Source: Devosia sp. Root685 (lineage in GTDB: Bacteria; Pseudomonadota; Alphaproteobacteria; Rhizobiales; Devosiaceae). From it: a stretch of 64,000 nucleotides of DNA. The notes under the pieces were generated by a model. The model was not told the origin of the DNA. It saw nothing but the letters and a program-made list of their open reading frames with translations, and searched no databases. The stretch covers positions 64,871-128,870 of the forward strand of contig NZ_LMHK01000001.1 in the NCBI RefSeq assembly GCF_001427875.1, written 5' to 3'. This document shows positions 55,964 to 64,000 of the stretch, in pieces (position 1 is the stretch's first letter; every line of letters starts with the position of its first letter). Both the position numbers and the translations under genes were made by a program.

Positions 55964-56994
55964 TTGGTCTTCTTGATTTTGGAGGAGGGAGCGCCGAGGG
56001 TGTCACCCTCGAGTGGCTCGCAATGGAGGAGGAGCTGTTCCACGGGGGCATCATGCTCGACGCGGCGGACCAGCATTTCGGTGGCGGCGCGGGCCATGGC
56101 CTCGCGCGGGATGGCGAAGGAGGTGAAGCGGCGGCCGGGTTCTTCGGCGCGGATGTGATTGCCGAGGACGACGATGGAGAGATCGTCGGGAATGGAGAGG
56201 CCGCGGGTGCGGGCGGCATGTTCGATGGCGATGGCGTCGGCGAGTTCGGTGACGAAGACGCAGGTGGCGCCGGCCGAGAGGAGAATGTCGAGGACTTCGT
56301 TGGGCGGGCGGCCGACTTCGAAGATCGAGGTGACGAGTTCGGCTTCGCCGACGGAGCGGGAAAAGCCGTACCAGCGGTCGACGGTGGATTCGGCGCCTTC
56401 GTTGAGGCCGACATAGGCGATGCGGCGGTGGCCGTAGGATTTGGCGCGCTCGACAAGGGCCGAGGTGGCGGGGGCATAGTCGCCGCCGACATAGGGGACG
56501 GGGCCGCCGGCATCGTCGCGGCGGCCGACGGCGACGAACGGGAAGTCGCCGGCGACGAGCCGGGCAAGCTCGGTATTGTCGAACTTGCGGCCGAGAATGA
56601 CGCAGCCATCGGCGAGGCGAAGGCGGACATTGTCGCCGAAAATCTTGCGTTGCTGGCCGGCGCCGGTGAGGAGGAGAAGATCGTAGCCGAGGCTCTGGGC
56701 GGCTTCTTCGATGCCGAAGAGGAAGGGCGTGAAGAAATCGGCCTGGCCGGAGGGGAAGGCTGGTTCGTAGGTGAAGACGCCGAGGATGCGGTTGAGGCCT
56801 TTTACCATTTTCCGGGCGACGGGATCGGCGACGTAGCCGGTGTCGCGGATGACCTTTTCGACGCGTTCGCGGGTTTCGGTGGGAATGCGCGAGCGGCTGA
56901 GGGGCGTGCCGTTGAGGACGAGCGAGACAGTGGCCTGGCTGACGCCGGCCAGCTGGGCAATGTCCCGTTGTGTCAGTCGCTTTACGGCGGCCAA
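55960..56994 (-). CDS. LacI family transcriptional regulator
   Basis: 344 residues. The helix-turn-helix is T-Q-R-D-I-A-Q-L-A-G-V-S-Q-A-T-V-S-L-V-L-N-G, followed by the hinge and a periplasmic-binding-protein-like effector domain. The start is a TTG at 56994 with a strong GGGAGGGAG ribosome binding site. It is the first gene of the operon it probably represses: two operator-like palindromes overlap its own promoter. Confidence 0.9.
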   Translation of the reverse strand: MAAVKRLTQRDIAQLAGVSQATVSLVLNGTPLSRSRIPTETRERVEKVIRDTGYVADPVARKMVKGLNRILGVFTYEPAFPSGQADFFTPFLFGIEEAAQSLGYDLLLLTGAGQQRKIFGDNVRLRLADGCVILGRKFDNTELARLVAGDFPFVAVGRRDDAGGPVPYVGGDYAPATSALVERAKSYGHRRIAYVGLNEGAESTVDRWYGFSRSVGEAELVTSIFEVGRPPNEVLDILLSAGATCVFVTELADAIAIEHAARTRGLSIPDDLSIVVLGNHIRAEEPGRRFTSFAIPREAMARAATEMLVRRVEHDAPVEQLLLHCEPLEGDTLGAPSSKIKKTK

Positions 56995-57010
56995 ATCTCC
57001 CTCCCAGAAG

Positions 57011-57028
57011 TGCTAATGCGTATTAGCA
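57011..57028. promoter_or_regulatory. LacI-type operator 1
   Basis: TGCTAATGC-GTATTAGCA, an 18-base palindrome with a single mismatched pair and a central CG, the form bound by LacI/GalR repressors. It lies 17 bases from operator 2 (centre to centre) and just downstream of the promoter. Confidence 0.75.
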
Positions 57029-57045
57029 GATAATACGTATTAGCA
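57028..57045. promoter_or_regulatory. LacI-type operator 2
   Basis: AGATAATAC-GTATTAGCA, same right half as operator 1 and a perfect 12-base core TAATACGTATTA. It covers the -10 element of the lacI promoter. Confidence 0.75.
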
Positions 57046-57066
57046 ATGTGGGGAGAACGGAGTCAA
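57038..57066 (-). promoter_or_regulatory. Promoter of the LacI-led operon
   Basis: Read on the minus strand, TTGACT (57066-57061), a 17-base spacer and CTAATA (57043-57038). The -10 hexamer lies inside operator 2, so a bound repressor would block RNA polymerase. Confidence 0.65.
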
Positions 57067-57306
57067 GCGGGGTGGGCGCGGATGAAATGCGGGGTTGTGG
57101 ACACCGCGAGGGCGGGGTGGCTTGAAGTTGCTGGGCGGCCGGGGTATTTTGGAGGACGGTCTGCAGTTCACCGAGGCGTCGCCGTCCCATAAGGGAAGCT
57201 AAACCTGCCCTATAAATTACCGACAGGAACGTCCTCGTGCCTCGTCGAAAGCCGGTGACCATCGACACCGCCGAACAGGCGGTTGAGGCATGTACAAGGA
57301 TGTGAC
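57067..57306. other. Intergenic region between divergent genes
   Basis: Upstream of the DUF2087 gene and of the lacI promoter. I see no clear second promoter, repeat or reading frame with a known product. Confidence 0.4.
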
Positions 57307-57861
57307 ATGTCGCGAGAAATTCACGCACTGACTATTGCCGATGTTTCGGCTTTTGCCCGCGCCCTGCGGGAGGCCCTGGCGCAACGCGAGGCGCCGGGCG
57401 AGCGCATTGCGCCGCTGGGGCATGTGGAGATGCTCAATATTCTGAGCAAATCGGCCGGGTACAAGAATTACCAGCATTTCCGGGCCGACAGCGATGCGGC
57501 GGAGCCGGTGGTGGTGACGCCGAAGCCTGATTCCGAGTTGATCGAGCGGGTGGCGCGGCATTTCGATGAGCGGGGTGTGCTCATGCGCTGGCCGGCCAAG
57601 AACAGTTTGCAGCCGCTTTGCCTCTGGGCGCTGTGGAGCCGGATGGAGGCGGGGCGGGTCTATTCGGATGCGGAAATGACGACGCTACTCAATGCCTGGG
57701 CGAGCTTTGACGACCATGCGCTGCTGCGGCGGGCGCTGGTGTCGCTGGGTTATGCCGTGCGGAGCAAGGATGGGCGGATTTATCAGCGGATCGAGCAGAA
57801 GCCGCCGGCGGAGCTGTCGCCGTTGTTGCGGCGCGTGAGGCGGGCGGAGGAAACGGCCTAA
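57307..57861 (+). CDS. DUF2087 domain protein
   Basis: 184 residues from the ATG at 57307. The C-terminal part (about residues 85-165) is a clear DUF2087 domain: H-F-D-E-R-G-V-L-M-R-W-P-A-K, then A-L-W-S-R-M-E-A-G-R-V-Y-S-D-A-E-M and the D-D-H-A-L-L-R-R-A-L-V segment. The N-terminal part has L-G-H-V-E-M-L-N-I-L, seen in proteins linked to glyoxalase-like or regulator domains. DUF2087 often occurs in transcription factors, but no helix-turn-helix is evident here. Confidence 0.82.
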   Translation: MSREIHALTIADVSAFARALREALAQREAPGERIAPLGHVEMLNILSKSAGYKNYQHFRADSDAAEPVVVTPKPDSELIERVARHFDERGVLMRWPAKNSLQPLCLWALWSRMEAGRVYSDAEMTTLLNAWASFDDHALLRRALVSLGYAVRSKDGRIYQRIEQKPPAELSPLLRRVRRAEETA

Positions 57862-57875
57862 GGTTTGGGGATTCG

Positions 57876-57999
57876 GTGATGACGGGCCGCAAACGACGAT
57901 CTTCTGCGTTTGAGGTGCTCACGTACCCAAACGTACGTTGCGCTCCGGGTCTCGAAGATCACGAGTTTCGCGCCGTCCTGACATGAAGCCCCTCACACC
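57876..57999. repeat. Dispersed repeat with inverted ends, copy A
   Basis: About 125 bases between the DUF2087 gene and the next. It shares with copy B (61739-61931) the core CTCACGTACC-AAACGTACG and the right end GTCCTGAC-TGAA-CCCC. Left end GGGGATTC and right end GAAGCCCC are inverted. Confidence 0.6.
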
Positions 58000-58206
58000 T
58001 TAGGCCTTCTTGTTCACGCTGCGCTGGTGGGCCACCTTGGCGACGATATTGCCCATGCCTTGCGCTTCGGACACCTTTATCGAGACCAGGCCATTGGCCT
58101 GGCTGCTTTGCGCTTGCATCTGCGCATAGGCGTCCTTCCGCCTGGCGCGGTAGTAGTTCATCTGGTCATGGCGCGACATGCTGGCGATGGTGCTAAGTTT
58201 TCCCAT
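58000..58206 (-). CDS. Small protein of unknown function
   Basis: 68 residues, start ATG at 58206. Polar and basic, with D-Q-M-N-Y-Y-R-A-R-R-K-D-A-Y and a Q-rich stretch after it. It looks partly helical. No family recognised. Coding status rests on frame length and position only; the right end of the dispersed repeat abuts its stop codon. Confidence 0.5.
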   Translation of the reverse strand: MGKLSTIASMSRHDQMNYYRARRKDAYAQMQAQSSQANGLVSIKVSEAQGMGNIVAKVAHQRSVNKKA

Positions 58207-58240
58207 GAGAAAAACATGGCAAGAAATGGTTAGCTGCTTG

Positions 58241-58852
58241 TTAATGCTGCAGGACGACTAGACCCGCCGCCGTGGCCATCATGGCGCCGGCAGTCTTGTT
58301 CAGGCGGCCGAGGGCTTTTTCGCTCTTGAACATTTCGCGGGCGGCGGAGGCGAGCCAGGCATAACCGCAGCCGATCAGCAGGAGGACGATGACCACGATG
58401 GCGGTCAACTCGATGAAGGCGACGGGGTTCATCTGGTCGAGCGGAATCACCGTGGGCAGGATGGCGAGATAGAAGACGATGGTTTTCGGATTGCCCATGG
58501 TGAGGGAGAAGCCGGCGAGGAAGGTTTTCCAGGGGTCTTCGTTTTTGGGCTTCATCTGCTCGGCGCCGGGCTTTGCCGTCCAGAACTTCCAGGCGATGTA
58601 GAGCAGGTACGCCGCGCCGGCCCAGCGGACGATGACGAAGACCGGGCCGAACAGGCTCGCAATGGCGGCGAGGCCGAAGACGGCGAAGACGAAATAGACG
58701 AGATCGCCGGCCAGAATGCCGAGGACCATGGGGAAAGCGCCCTTGAAGCCGCCGCCGAGGGCGCGGGCGACCACTGCGGCTACGCCGGGGCCGGGCACGA
58801 GCACGGCGATGGCATAGGCGAGCGTGAAGGCGGCGAGGGTGAAGAGATCCAT
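58241..58852 (-). CDS. LysE family amino-acid exporter
   Basis: 203 residues from the ATG at 58852; a TTG three codons upstream is possible. Six hydrophobic helices. The N-terminal F-T-L-A-Y-A-I-A-V-L-V-P-G-P-G-V segment and the S-L-T-M-G-N-P-K-T segment are typical of the LysE/RhtB family, which exports amino acids or related small molecules. The substrate is not known. Confidence 0.9.
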   Translation of the reverse strand: MDLFTLAAFTLAYAIAVLVPGPGVAAVVARALGGGFKGAFPMVLGILAGDLVYFVFAVFGLAAIASLFGPVFVIVRWAGAAYLLYIAWKFWTAKPGAEQMKPKNEDPWKTFLAGFSLTMGNPKTIVFYLAILPTVIPLDQMNPVAFIELTAIVVIVLLLIGCGYAWLASAAREMFKSEKALGRLNKTAGAMMATAAGLVVLQH

Positions 58853-59035
58853 GGTGGGCAATCCGCTGAAGAGAGGCGGGACACTACTCCCGGGTTGGAG
58901 GATTTGCCAGAGGGCGGTTGACGCTGGCCGCCGCTGCGCTATTTATGGGGCACCGTAACTCGACCGGATGGTGCCTGATGGAACGCTTCTCCAACGCAAT
59001 GCCGACCTGCTTTGCTCTTGGAGAATTCTCGATCC

Positions 59036-60616
59036 ATGCCTGTTTCCGTAACGATTTCGCATCTTTCCTATACCGGTCCTGACGGCCACAAACTCTTTTC
59101 CGACCTCGATCTGACCTTTGGCCCGGGCCGCACAGGCCTTGTGGGGCGCAATGGCGTGGGCAAGACCACGCTGCTGCGGCTGATCGCTGGCGAACTGACG
59201 CCGAGTGGTGGCGGAATCAGCGGTATGGGCCGTATGGGCGTGCTGCGGCAACAGGTGCAGCCGGGCGAGGGCGAGACCATTGCCGATCTCTTTGGGGTTC
59301 GCGATGGGCTGGTTCTGCTGGCCAAGGCGCTGAGCGGGGAGGCCAGTGTCGATGAACTGGCCGAGGCTGACTGGACGCTCGAGGCGCGGCTTGAGGAGGC
59401 GCTGGCGCAGTTGGGGCTGCCGGTGACGCCGGAGACGCTGCTTTCAACATTGTCGGGTGGGCAACGGACGCGGGCGGCGCTGGCGGCTTTGGTGTTTGCC
59501 GAGCCGGACCTGATCCTTCTTGATGAACCGACGAATAATCTCGATGCCGACGGGCGCGCGGCAGTGGCGGAGCTGCTGGCCGGGTGGCGTGGCGCGGCCA
59601 TTGTCGTGAGTCATGATCGCGGCTTGCTCGAACAAGTTGATGCAATCGTTGAACTGACGACGCTGGGCGCGAAGACCTATGGCGGTGGGTGGAGTTTTTA
59701 TCGCGAGCGCAAGGCGCTGGAATTGCAGGCGGCGGAGCGTGATCGCGACGTGGCCGAGCGGCAGGTGCGCGAGGTGGCGCGGAAGGCCCAGGAGGCGCGG
59801 GAAAAACAGGCGCAGCGCGATGCTGGGGGACGGCGGAAGGGCGCCAAGGGGGATATGCCCAAGATCGTCATGGGTGGGTTGAAGCGGCGGGCCGAGGAGA
59901 CTGCGGGCGGGCTCGATAATCTGGCGGAGAAGCAGGCGAGTGCGGCTGGTGAACAGGCGCGGGCGGCGCGGGAGCGGATCGAGGTTCTTACCCCGTTTGC
60001 GGTGAAGCTGGCGCCGAGTGGGCTCCATGCCGGGAAGGTGGTGTTGCGGGCGAGCGGGCTGACGGGCGGCTATGATGAAGCGGCGCCGACGATCCGGAAT
60101 TTCGATCTCGAAATTATCGGGCCGGAGCGGGTGGCGGTGACGGGGCCCAATGGGGCCGGGAAGACGACGCTGATCAAACTTCTTACTGGGCAATTGGCGC
60201 CGTTTGCGGGGTCGGTGCAGATCGGTGGGCCGATGGCGCTGCTCGATCAGCAGGTGGGGTTGCTGGATCGGGGCGAGAGCATTGTCGGGAATTTCCGGCG
60301 GCTTAATCCCGAGAGTTCGGAGAATGATTGCAGGTCGCTGTTGGCGGCGTTCAGTTTTCGGGCCGATGCGGCATTGCAGAGGGTTGGGACGTTGAGCGGC
60401 GGGGAGATGCTGCGGGCGGGGCTGGCTTGCGCGGTGGGTGGGAAGACGCCGCCGATGTTGCTGGTGCTCGATGAGCCGACCAATCATCTCGATGTCGAGG
60501 CGGTGGAGAAGATCGAGGCGGGGCTGCGGGCGTTTGATGGGGCGATCCTGGTGATCAGCCATGATCGGGCGTTTTTGGAGAATATTGGGGTGATGCGGGA
60601 GGTGGGGCTGGGGTGA
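59036..60616 (+). CDS. ABC-F family ATPase
   Basis: 526 residues with two ATPase domains and no membrane segments. The first has G-R-N-G-V-G-K-T-T, L-S-G-G-Q-R-T-R and L-L-D-E-P-T-N-N-L-D. The second has G-P-N-G-A-G-K-T-T, L-S-G-G-E-M-L-R and V-L-D-E-P-T-N-H-L-D. A charged coiled-coil linker (about residues 230-310) joins them. ABC-F proteins act on the ribosome in translation or antibiotic protection. The subgroup resembles Uup/YheS-like proteins, but the exact one cannot be told. Confidence 0.92.
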   Translation: MPVSVTISHLSYTGPDGHKLFSDLDLTFGPGRTGLVGRNGVGKTTLLRLIAGELTPSGGGISGMGRMGVLRQQVQPGEGETIADLFGVRDGLVLLAKALSGEASVDELAEADWTLEARLEEALAQLGLPVTPETLLSTLSGGQRTRAALAALVFAEPDLILLDEPTNNLDADGRAAVAELLAGWRGAAIVVSHDRGLLEQVDAIVELTTLGAKTYGGGWSFYRERKALELQAAERDRDVAERQVREVARKAQEAREKQAQRDAGGRRKGAKGDMPKIVMGGLKRRAEETAGGLDNLAEKQASAAGEQARAARERIEVLTPFAVKLAPSGLHAGKVVLRASGLTGGYDEAAPTIRNFDLEIIGPERVAVTGPNGAGKTTLIKLLTGQLAPFAGSVQIGGPMALLDQQVGLLDRGESIVGNFRRLNPESSENDCRSLLAAFSFRADAALQRVGTLSGGEMLRAGLACAVGGKTPPMLLVLDEPTNHLDVEAVEKIEAGLRAFDGAILVISHDRAFLENIGVMREVGLG

Positions 60617-60628
60617 GGCTGGTGCGCG

Positions 60629-60690
60629 TGGCTCCACCCCCTCCCAGCCTCCCCCATCAAGGGGGAGGTGCCCTATCGAGTTTTGGGGTG
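60629..60690. repeat. CCTCCCCC palindromic repeat
   Basis: CCTCCCCCATCAAGGGGGAGG with the family's flank CCACCCCCTCCCA. It lies between two convergent genes (ABC-F and nucleoside hydrolase). Confidence 0.75.
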
Positions 60691-60712
60691 CAGCCGGTGG
60701 CCTAGCCGTAGA

Positions 60713-61654
60713 TCAAGGCAAACGCGCCAGGCGTTCGGTGAGGAGCTGGTAAAAACCTTCGGCGTTGCCGTGGCGGAGGTAGGTGGCGTTGTGGGGTTTG
60801 CCGGTGACTTGCCAATAGTCGGTGACGGTCATGCCGACGGTGAGTTCGCTCGCGGTTTCGATGGTCACGTTGCATTCGCGGCCTTCGAAGAGGGTGGGGT
60901 CGATGAGGTAGGCGATGACGGTGGGGTCGTGGAGCGGGGCGCCTTCCCATCCGTATTTCTTGAGGTCGAACCCTTCCGAGAAGGTCAGCATGTCGTAGAC
61001 GGCTTGGCCGGAGCGGTTGCCGAGGGCCTTTATGGCGTTTAGGCGGGCCGGGGTGGACTGGATTTGATGAGTCACATCAAGCGGTAGGACGGTGATCTTG
61101 ATGCCGCTTTTGAAGACGATGTCGGCGGCTTCGGGATCGACATAGATGTTGAATTCGGCAGCCGGGGTGATGTTGCCGACTTCGAAATAGGCGCCGCCCA
61201 TCATGACGATTTCGGCGACGCGCTCGGCGATTTTTGGCTCTTTGACGAGAGCCATGCCGATATTGGTCAGTGGCCCTAGGGTGCAGAGAGTGATGGTTTT
61301 CGGCTCGGCGGTAAGAAGGGTTTCGATGATGTAGTCGACGCCGTGCTGGGGTTGCAGCGCGATTTTTGGCGCGGGCAGATCGGGGCCGTTGAGGCCGGTG
61401 TCGCCATGGACGTGCTCGGCGGTGACGAGGGTGCGGCGCATAGGGCGGGCGCAGCCGGCATAGACGGGGACGTCCGGGCGGCCGGCGAGTTCGACGATCT
61501 TGCGCGCATTGTTGGCGTTGTGGTGAAGGCCGACATTGCCGGCAACGGCGACGACGCCGAGGACATCGAAATCCTCGGGGGAGGCAAGCGCCAGAAGGAT
61601 GGCGACGGCGTCGTCCTGACCGGGGTCGGTGTCGATGATGATCTTGCGCGGCAT
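60713..61654 (-). CDS. Nucleoside hydrolase (inosine/uridine-preferring type)
   Basis: 313 residues from the ATG at 61654. The metal-binding loop is canonical: I-D-T-D-P-G-Q-D-D-A near the N-terminus. The C-T-L-G-P-L-T-N segment, M-M-G-G-A and F-N-I-Y-V-D-P-E-A-A motifs and the H-D-P-T-V near the C-terminus complete the active site. It splits ribonucleosides into base and ribose for salvage. Unlike the protein at 34268, it shows no active-site change. Confidence 0.93.
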   Translation of the reverse strand: MPRKIIIDTDPGQDDAVAILLALASPEDFDVLGVVAVAGNVGLHHNANNARKIVELAGRPDVPVYAGCARPMRRTLVTAEHVHGDTGLNGPDLPAPKIALQPQHGVDYIIETLLTAEPKTITLCTLGPLTNIGMALVKEPKIAERVAEIVMMGGAYFEVGNITPAAEFNIYVDPEAADIVFKSGIKITVLPLDVTHQIQSTPARLNAIKALGNRSGQAVYDMLTFSEGFDLKKYGWEGAPLHDPTVIAYLIDPTLFEGRECNVTIETASELTVGMTVTDYWQVTGKPHNATYLRHGNAEGFYQLLTERLARLP

Positions 61655-61960
61655 GGATAGTCCCTGGAAACCGGATGAAAACGGCGGGACTTTAGCGAGG
61701 CGCGACGCGGCGGTCGACTGGGGTGCGCGGGTATTCAGGTGATGCCTGGCTGCAAACGGCACGTTTCTCCGCTTCCGGTCCTCACGTACCAAACGTACGC
61801 TCCGCCATAGCCCTGCGAGCGCAGCTCTCCGGGCGTTCTTCGCGGCAAAGGTCCACTGGACCTTTGCTAAGGCGCTCATCACTTCTCGAAAAGCACCGTT
61901 TTCGCTCAGTCCTGACCTGAATCCCCACACACCCTCGGCAACGCGCCAAAGGAACGCTCA
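61655..61960. other. 306-base gene-free region
   Basis: Most of it is copy B of the dispersed repeat. The rest holds the region before the AI-2E family gene, where an AAAGGA ribosome binding site precedes its TTG start. No other coding frame is convincing. Confidence 0.5.
61739..61931. repeat. Dispersed repeat with inverted ends, copy B
   Basis: About 190 bases. Shares the CTCACGTACC-AAACGTACG core and the GTCCTGAC-TGAA-CCCC right end with copy A at 57876. It has an extra internal stretch containing the palindrome AAAGGTCCACTGGACCTTT. Its ends ATTCAGGT and ACCTGAAT are inverted. Confidence 0.6.
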
Positions 61961-63259
61961 TTGTCAGTCAACGTTGTAGGGGGAGCGTCACCGAGCCCGA
62001 AAGCCACCATGAAAGCCCCTTCTGCGCCCGAGGATATGAATGAAAGTCAGTTCGAGCGGGTGCTCGACAACGCCGCGCGGCTCTCGGTGGTGGCGATCGG
62101 GGCTGTGGTCCTGCTCTTTGTGCTACAGGCGGGCCAGGTGTTTCTGGCGCCGGTTACGCTTGCCATCGTCATTGGCTTGATGTTCGGGCCGGTGGCTGAC
62201 CGGTTGGAAGCGGTGGGCGTGCCGCCGGCGCTTTCGGCGGCCGTTGTTGTGCTGTTGCTGCTCGGCGTCATTGGAGCGGGGATCGTCGCCTTTGCCTTGC
62301 CGCTCAGCGAGTGGGTGGCGCGCGCGCCGCTGATCTGGGAGAAATTGCAGGGGCAATTGGCCAATCTCAAGGAGCCGCTTGAGACCTTTTCGCAATTTCA
62401 ATCGCAGTTGAGCGAGGTTTTCGGAGGCGGCTCGGCGGCGATGAACGTCAATGTCGAGGATAGTAGCGCGGTGACCAGCGTTGCGATGCTGGCGCCGGCA
62501 TTGCTGGCGCAAATCCTGATTTTTCTCGCCAGCCTCTATTTCTTCGTCGCAACGCGCGATCACATCCGTATTTCGGTGTTGTCGCTGTGCGTGACGCGGC
62601 GGATGCGCTGGCGCACGGCGCATGTGTTTCGCGATGTCGAGGCCAAGGTTAGCCGCTTTTTGCTGTCCATCACCTTTATCAATTGTTGTGTCGGTGTGGC
62701 GGTGACGCTGGTGATGTGGGCGATCGGCATGCCGTCGCCAATCCTCTGGGGGGCGCTGGCGGCGGTGCTCAATTATATTCCCTATGTGGGGCAGGGCACG
62801 ATGATCCTCATCCTGCTTGCGGTGGGGCTGGGGACGCAGACGCGGATCGAGCAAATCTTGCTGCCGGCGCTATGCTATATGGGCGTCAACTTCATCGAAG
62901 GGCAGATCGTTACGCCGCATTTCATCGGCCGGACGATGACGCTCAATCCCTTCATGATTTTTCTCTCCATCACCTTCTGGCTTTGGGCGTGGGGGCCGAT
63001 AGGCGGGCTTGTGGCCGTGCCGACGCTGCTTATCGCGACCTCCATTCTGACCCATACGCTGCCGAGCAAGCCTGTCATGCCGAAGCGGCCGGTTCGGCGT
63101 ACGGCCAGGATGACGGATCGGGACGCCCTGTTGGCGAATGCGGCGCAGGCGATCAAGGAGCAGAGGCAGGACGCCGAGGACATTGAGGGGAAGCGCAAAC
63201 AGGGGCGGCTGGAGCCGCCCGAGGGGACGGCGCCGACCGGGGTGGAAACCTCCAGTTAG
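61961..63259 (+). CDS. AI-2E family transporter (PerM-like)
   Basis: 432 residues with eight hydrophobic segments in the AI-2E/PerM pattern. The second half has L-W-G-A-L-A-A-V-L-N-Y-I-P-Y-V-G and N-F-I-E-G-Q-I-V-T-P, the family signatures. The charged C-terminal tail of about 75 residues is cytoplasmic. The TTG at 61961 has an AAAGGA ribosome binding site; an ATG at 62009 is an alternative start. Members were linked to autoinducer-2 or ion export; the substrate is uncertain. Confidence 0.88.
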   Translation: MSVNVVGGASPSPKATMKAPSAPEDMNESQFERVLDNAARLSVVAIGAVVLLFVLQAGQVFLAPVTLAIVIGLMFGPVADRLEAVGVPPALSAAVVVLLLLGVIGAGIVAFALPLSEWVARAPLIWEKLQGQLANLKEPLETFSQFQSQLSEVFGGGSAAMNVNVEDSSAVTSVAMLAPALLAQILIFLASLYFFVATRDHIRISVLSLCVTRRMRWRTAHVFRDVEAKVSRFLLSITFINCCVGVAVTLVMWAIGMPSPILWGALAAVLNYIPYVGQGTMILILLAVGLGTQTRIEQILLPALCYMGVNFIEGQIVTPHFIGRTMTLNPFMIFLSITFWLWAWGPIGGLVAVPTLLIATSILTHTLPSKPVMPKRPVRRTARMTDRDALLANAAQAIKEQRQDAEDIEGKRKQGRLEPPEGTAPTGVETSS

Positions 63260-63361
63260 TGCCATCGTCGCGCGGGGCACCCTTGCAGTTCCAAGCCTTG
63301 ACGGAAAGCGCATCTGCCGACCAGTGTCGTTCTGACCAGGACGAGACGGGGAATACGAATC

Positions 63362-64000
63362 ATGGCCGCAGAAGCTGTCATCCATGCCGCCGAGGCCGCG
63401 CATAGCGGCGTCGATCTGGTTCCCGTCGTGGCCCTGCTGGCGGCCGGTGTCGTCGCGGTGCCGCTGTTTCGACGGATCGGGCTTGGGTCTGTGCTCGGCT
63501 ATCTGGCCGCGGGGCTATTGTTGGGTCCCTCGGGGATCGGGCTGATTGCCGATCCGAGTTCGGTGCTGCATCTGGCCGAGCTGGGCGTCGTGCTGTTTCT
63601 CTTCATCATCGGGCTCGAAATGGAGCCGAGCAAGCTCTGGGCCCTGCGCAAGCAAATTTTTGGGCTGGGTGTCATTCAGGTCGCGTGCTGCGGGGTGTTG
63701 TTGACCGGGGTGGGGTTGCTGCTCGGTTTTGCGCCTGTCGTGGCGTTTATTTTCGGCATGGGTTTCGTGCTGACCTCGACGGCGATCGTCATGCAAATCC
63801 TGGCGGAGCGCGGCGAGCTGGCTTCGGAGAGCGGGCAGAAGATGGTGTCCATCCTGCTGCTCGAAGACCTCGCCATCGTGCCGCTGCTGGCGGTCGTGGC
63901 GTTTCTGGCGCCGGCGGCGGAAGACCAGTCGGTGGTGACGCGTTTGCTCGGTTTTGGCACGGCCATTGGCGCCATTTTGCTGCTGATCGTCTTGGGGCGG
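63362..64000 (+). CDS. Kef-type monovalent cation:proton antiporter (CPA2), 3' end outside window
   Basis: The first 213 residues of a CPA2 family antiporter. Helix 1-3 with G-L-G-S-V-L-G-Y-L-A-A-G, the F-x-x-G-L-E segment (F-L-F-I-I-G-L-E-M) and L-T-S-T-A-I-V-M-Q of KefB/KefC are all present. It exchanges K+ or Na+ for protons. The C-terminal RCK domain, which would confirm Kef type, lies outside the window. It starts 102 bases after the AI-2E gene in the same direction. Confidence 0.9.
   Translation, partial: MAAEAVIHAAEAAHSGVDLVPVVALLAAGVVAVPLFRRIGLGSVLGYLAAGLLLGPSGIGLIADPSSVLHLAELGVVLFLFIIGLEMEPSKLWALRKQIFGLGVIQVACCGVLLTGVGLLLGFAPVVAFIFGMGFVLTSTAIVMQILAERGELASESGQKMVSILLLEDLAIVPLLAVVAFLAPAAEDQSVVTRLLGFGTAIGAILLLIVLGR

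Overview
The window is chromosomal DNA of a GC-rich alphaproteobacterium, most likely a Hyphomicrobiales member close to Devosia or its relatives. The evidence is the dnaG-rpoD pair, the long alphaproteobacterial forms of PstC and PstA, the HlyU-family, DUF2442 and TauE-type genes, pentose pathways typical of plant-associated soil bacteria, and short palindromic intergenic repeats of the kind common in this order. No species can be named from the sequence alone. There are no phage genes, transposases, CRISPR arrays or plasmid genes.

Layout. 1-4063: a membrane diguanylate cyclase (cut by the window edge), an MFS exporter, an HdeD-like membrane protein, a small anchored protein and a lipoprotein. 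4135-9668: dnaG, rpoD, three small genes and queF, closed by a clear terminator. 9710-17473: a flavin monooxygenase, envelope proteins (DUF533, a Pro/Ala-rich anchored protein, UPF0114, a large OmpA-like protein), a YjbQ/TauE pair and a SIMPL-domain protein, with a candidate 6S-like RNA at 16590-16755. 17742-20381: a FAH-family dehydratase and a ketoglutarate semialdehyde dehydrogenase, resembling the last two steps of oxidative xylose/arabinose breakdown. 20442-26454: a DUF606 half-transporter pair, an MFS exporter, a DUF188 protein, a cold shock protein, S21 and a MYG1-family hydrolase. 26755-32985: pstSCAB-phoU-phoB, with a Pho box upstream but no phoR beside it.

33293-40530 holds an IclR regulator and a five-gene, translationally coupled operon (split transketolase, FGGY kinase, TIM-barrel isomerase, unusual nucleoside-hydrolase-like protein) with a divergent DeoR regulator. 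The gene set matches the transketolase route for the plant sugar D-apiose. 40709-43754: a Tat-exported multicopper oxidase and a periplasmic protein with one CxxCH motif. A CAT-anticodon tRNA follows at 43835. 44142-49160: a four-gene peptide/opine-type ABC importer with a fused double ATPase.

49291-56994 is a LacI-led operon on the minus strand: regulator, FAD oxidoreductase, complete sugar-type ABC importer and an unrecognised TIM-barrel-like protein. Two operator-like palindromes overlap its promoter. Its substrate cannot be read from the sequence, and this is the best candidate here for an undescribed catabolic pathway. 57307-64000: a DUF2087 protein, a LysE exporter, an ABC-F ATPase, a canonical nucleoside hydrolase, an AI-2E family membrane protein and the start of a Kef-type antiporter. 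Several repeat families lie between genes throughout.
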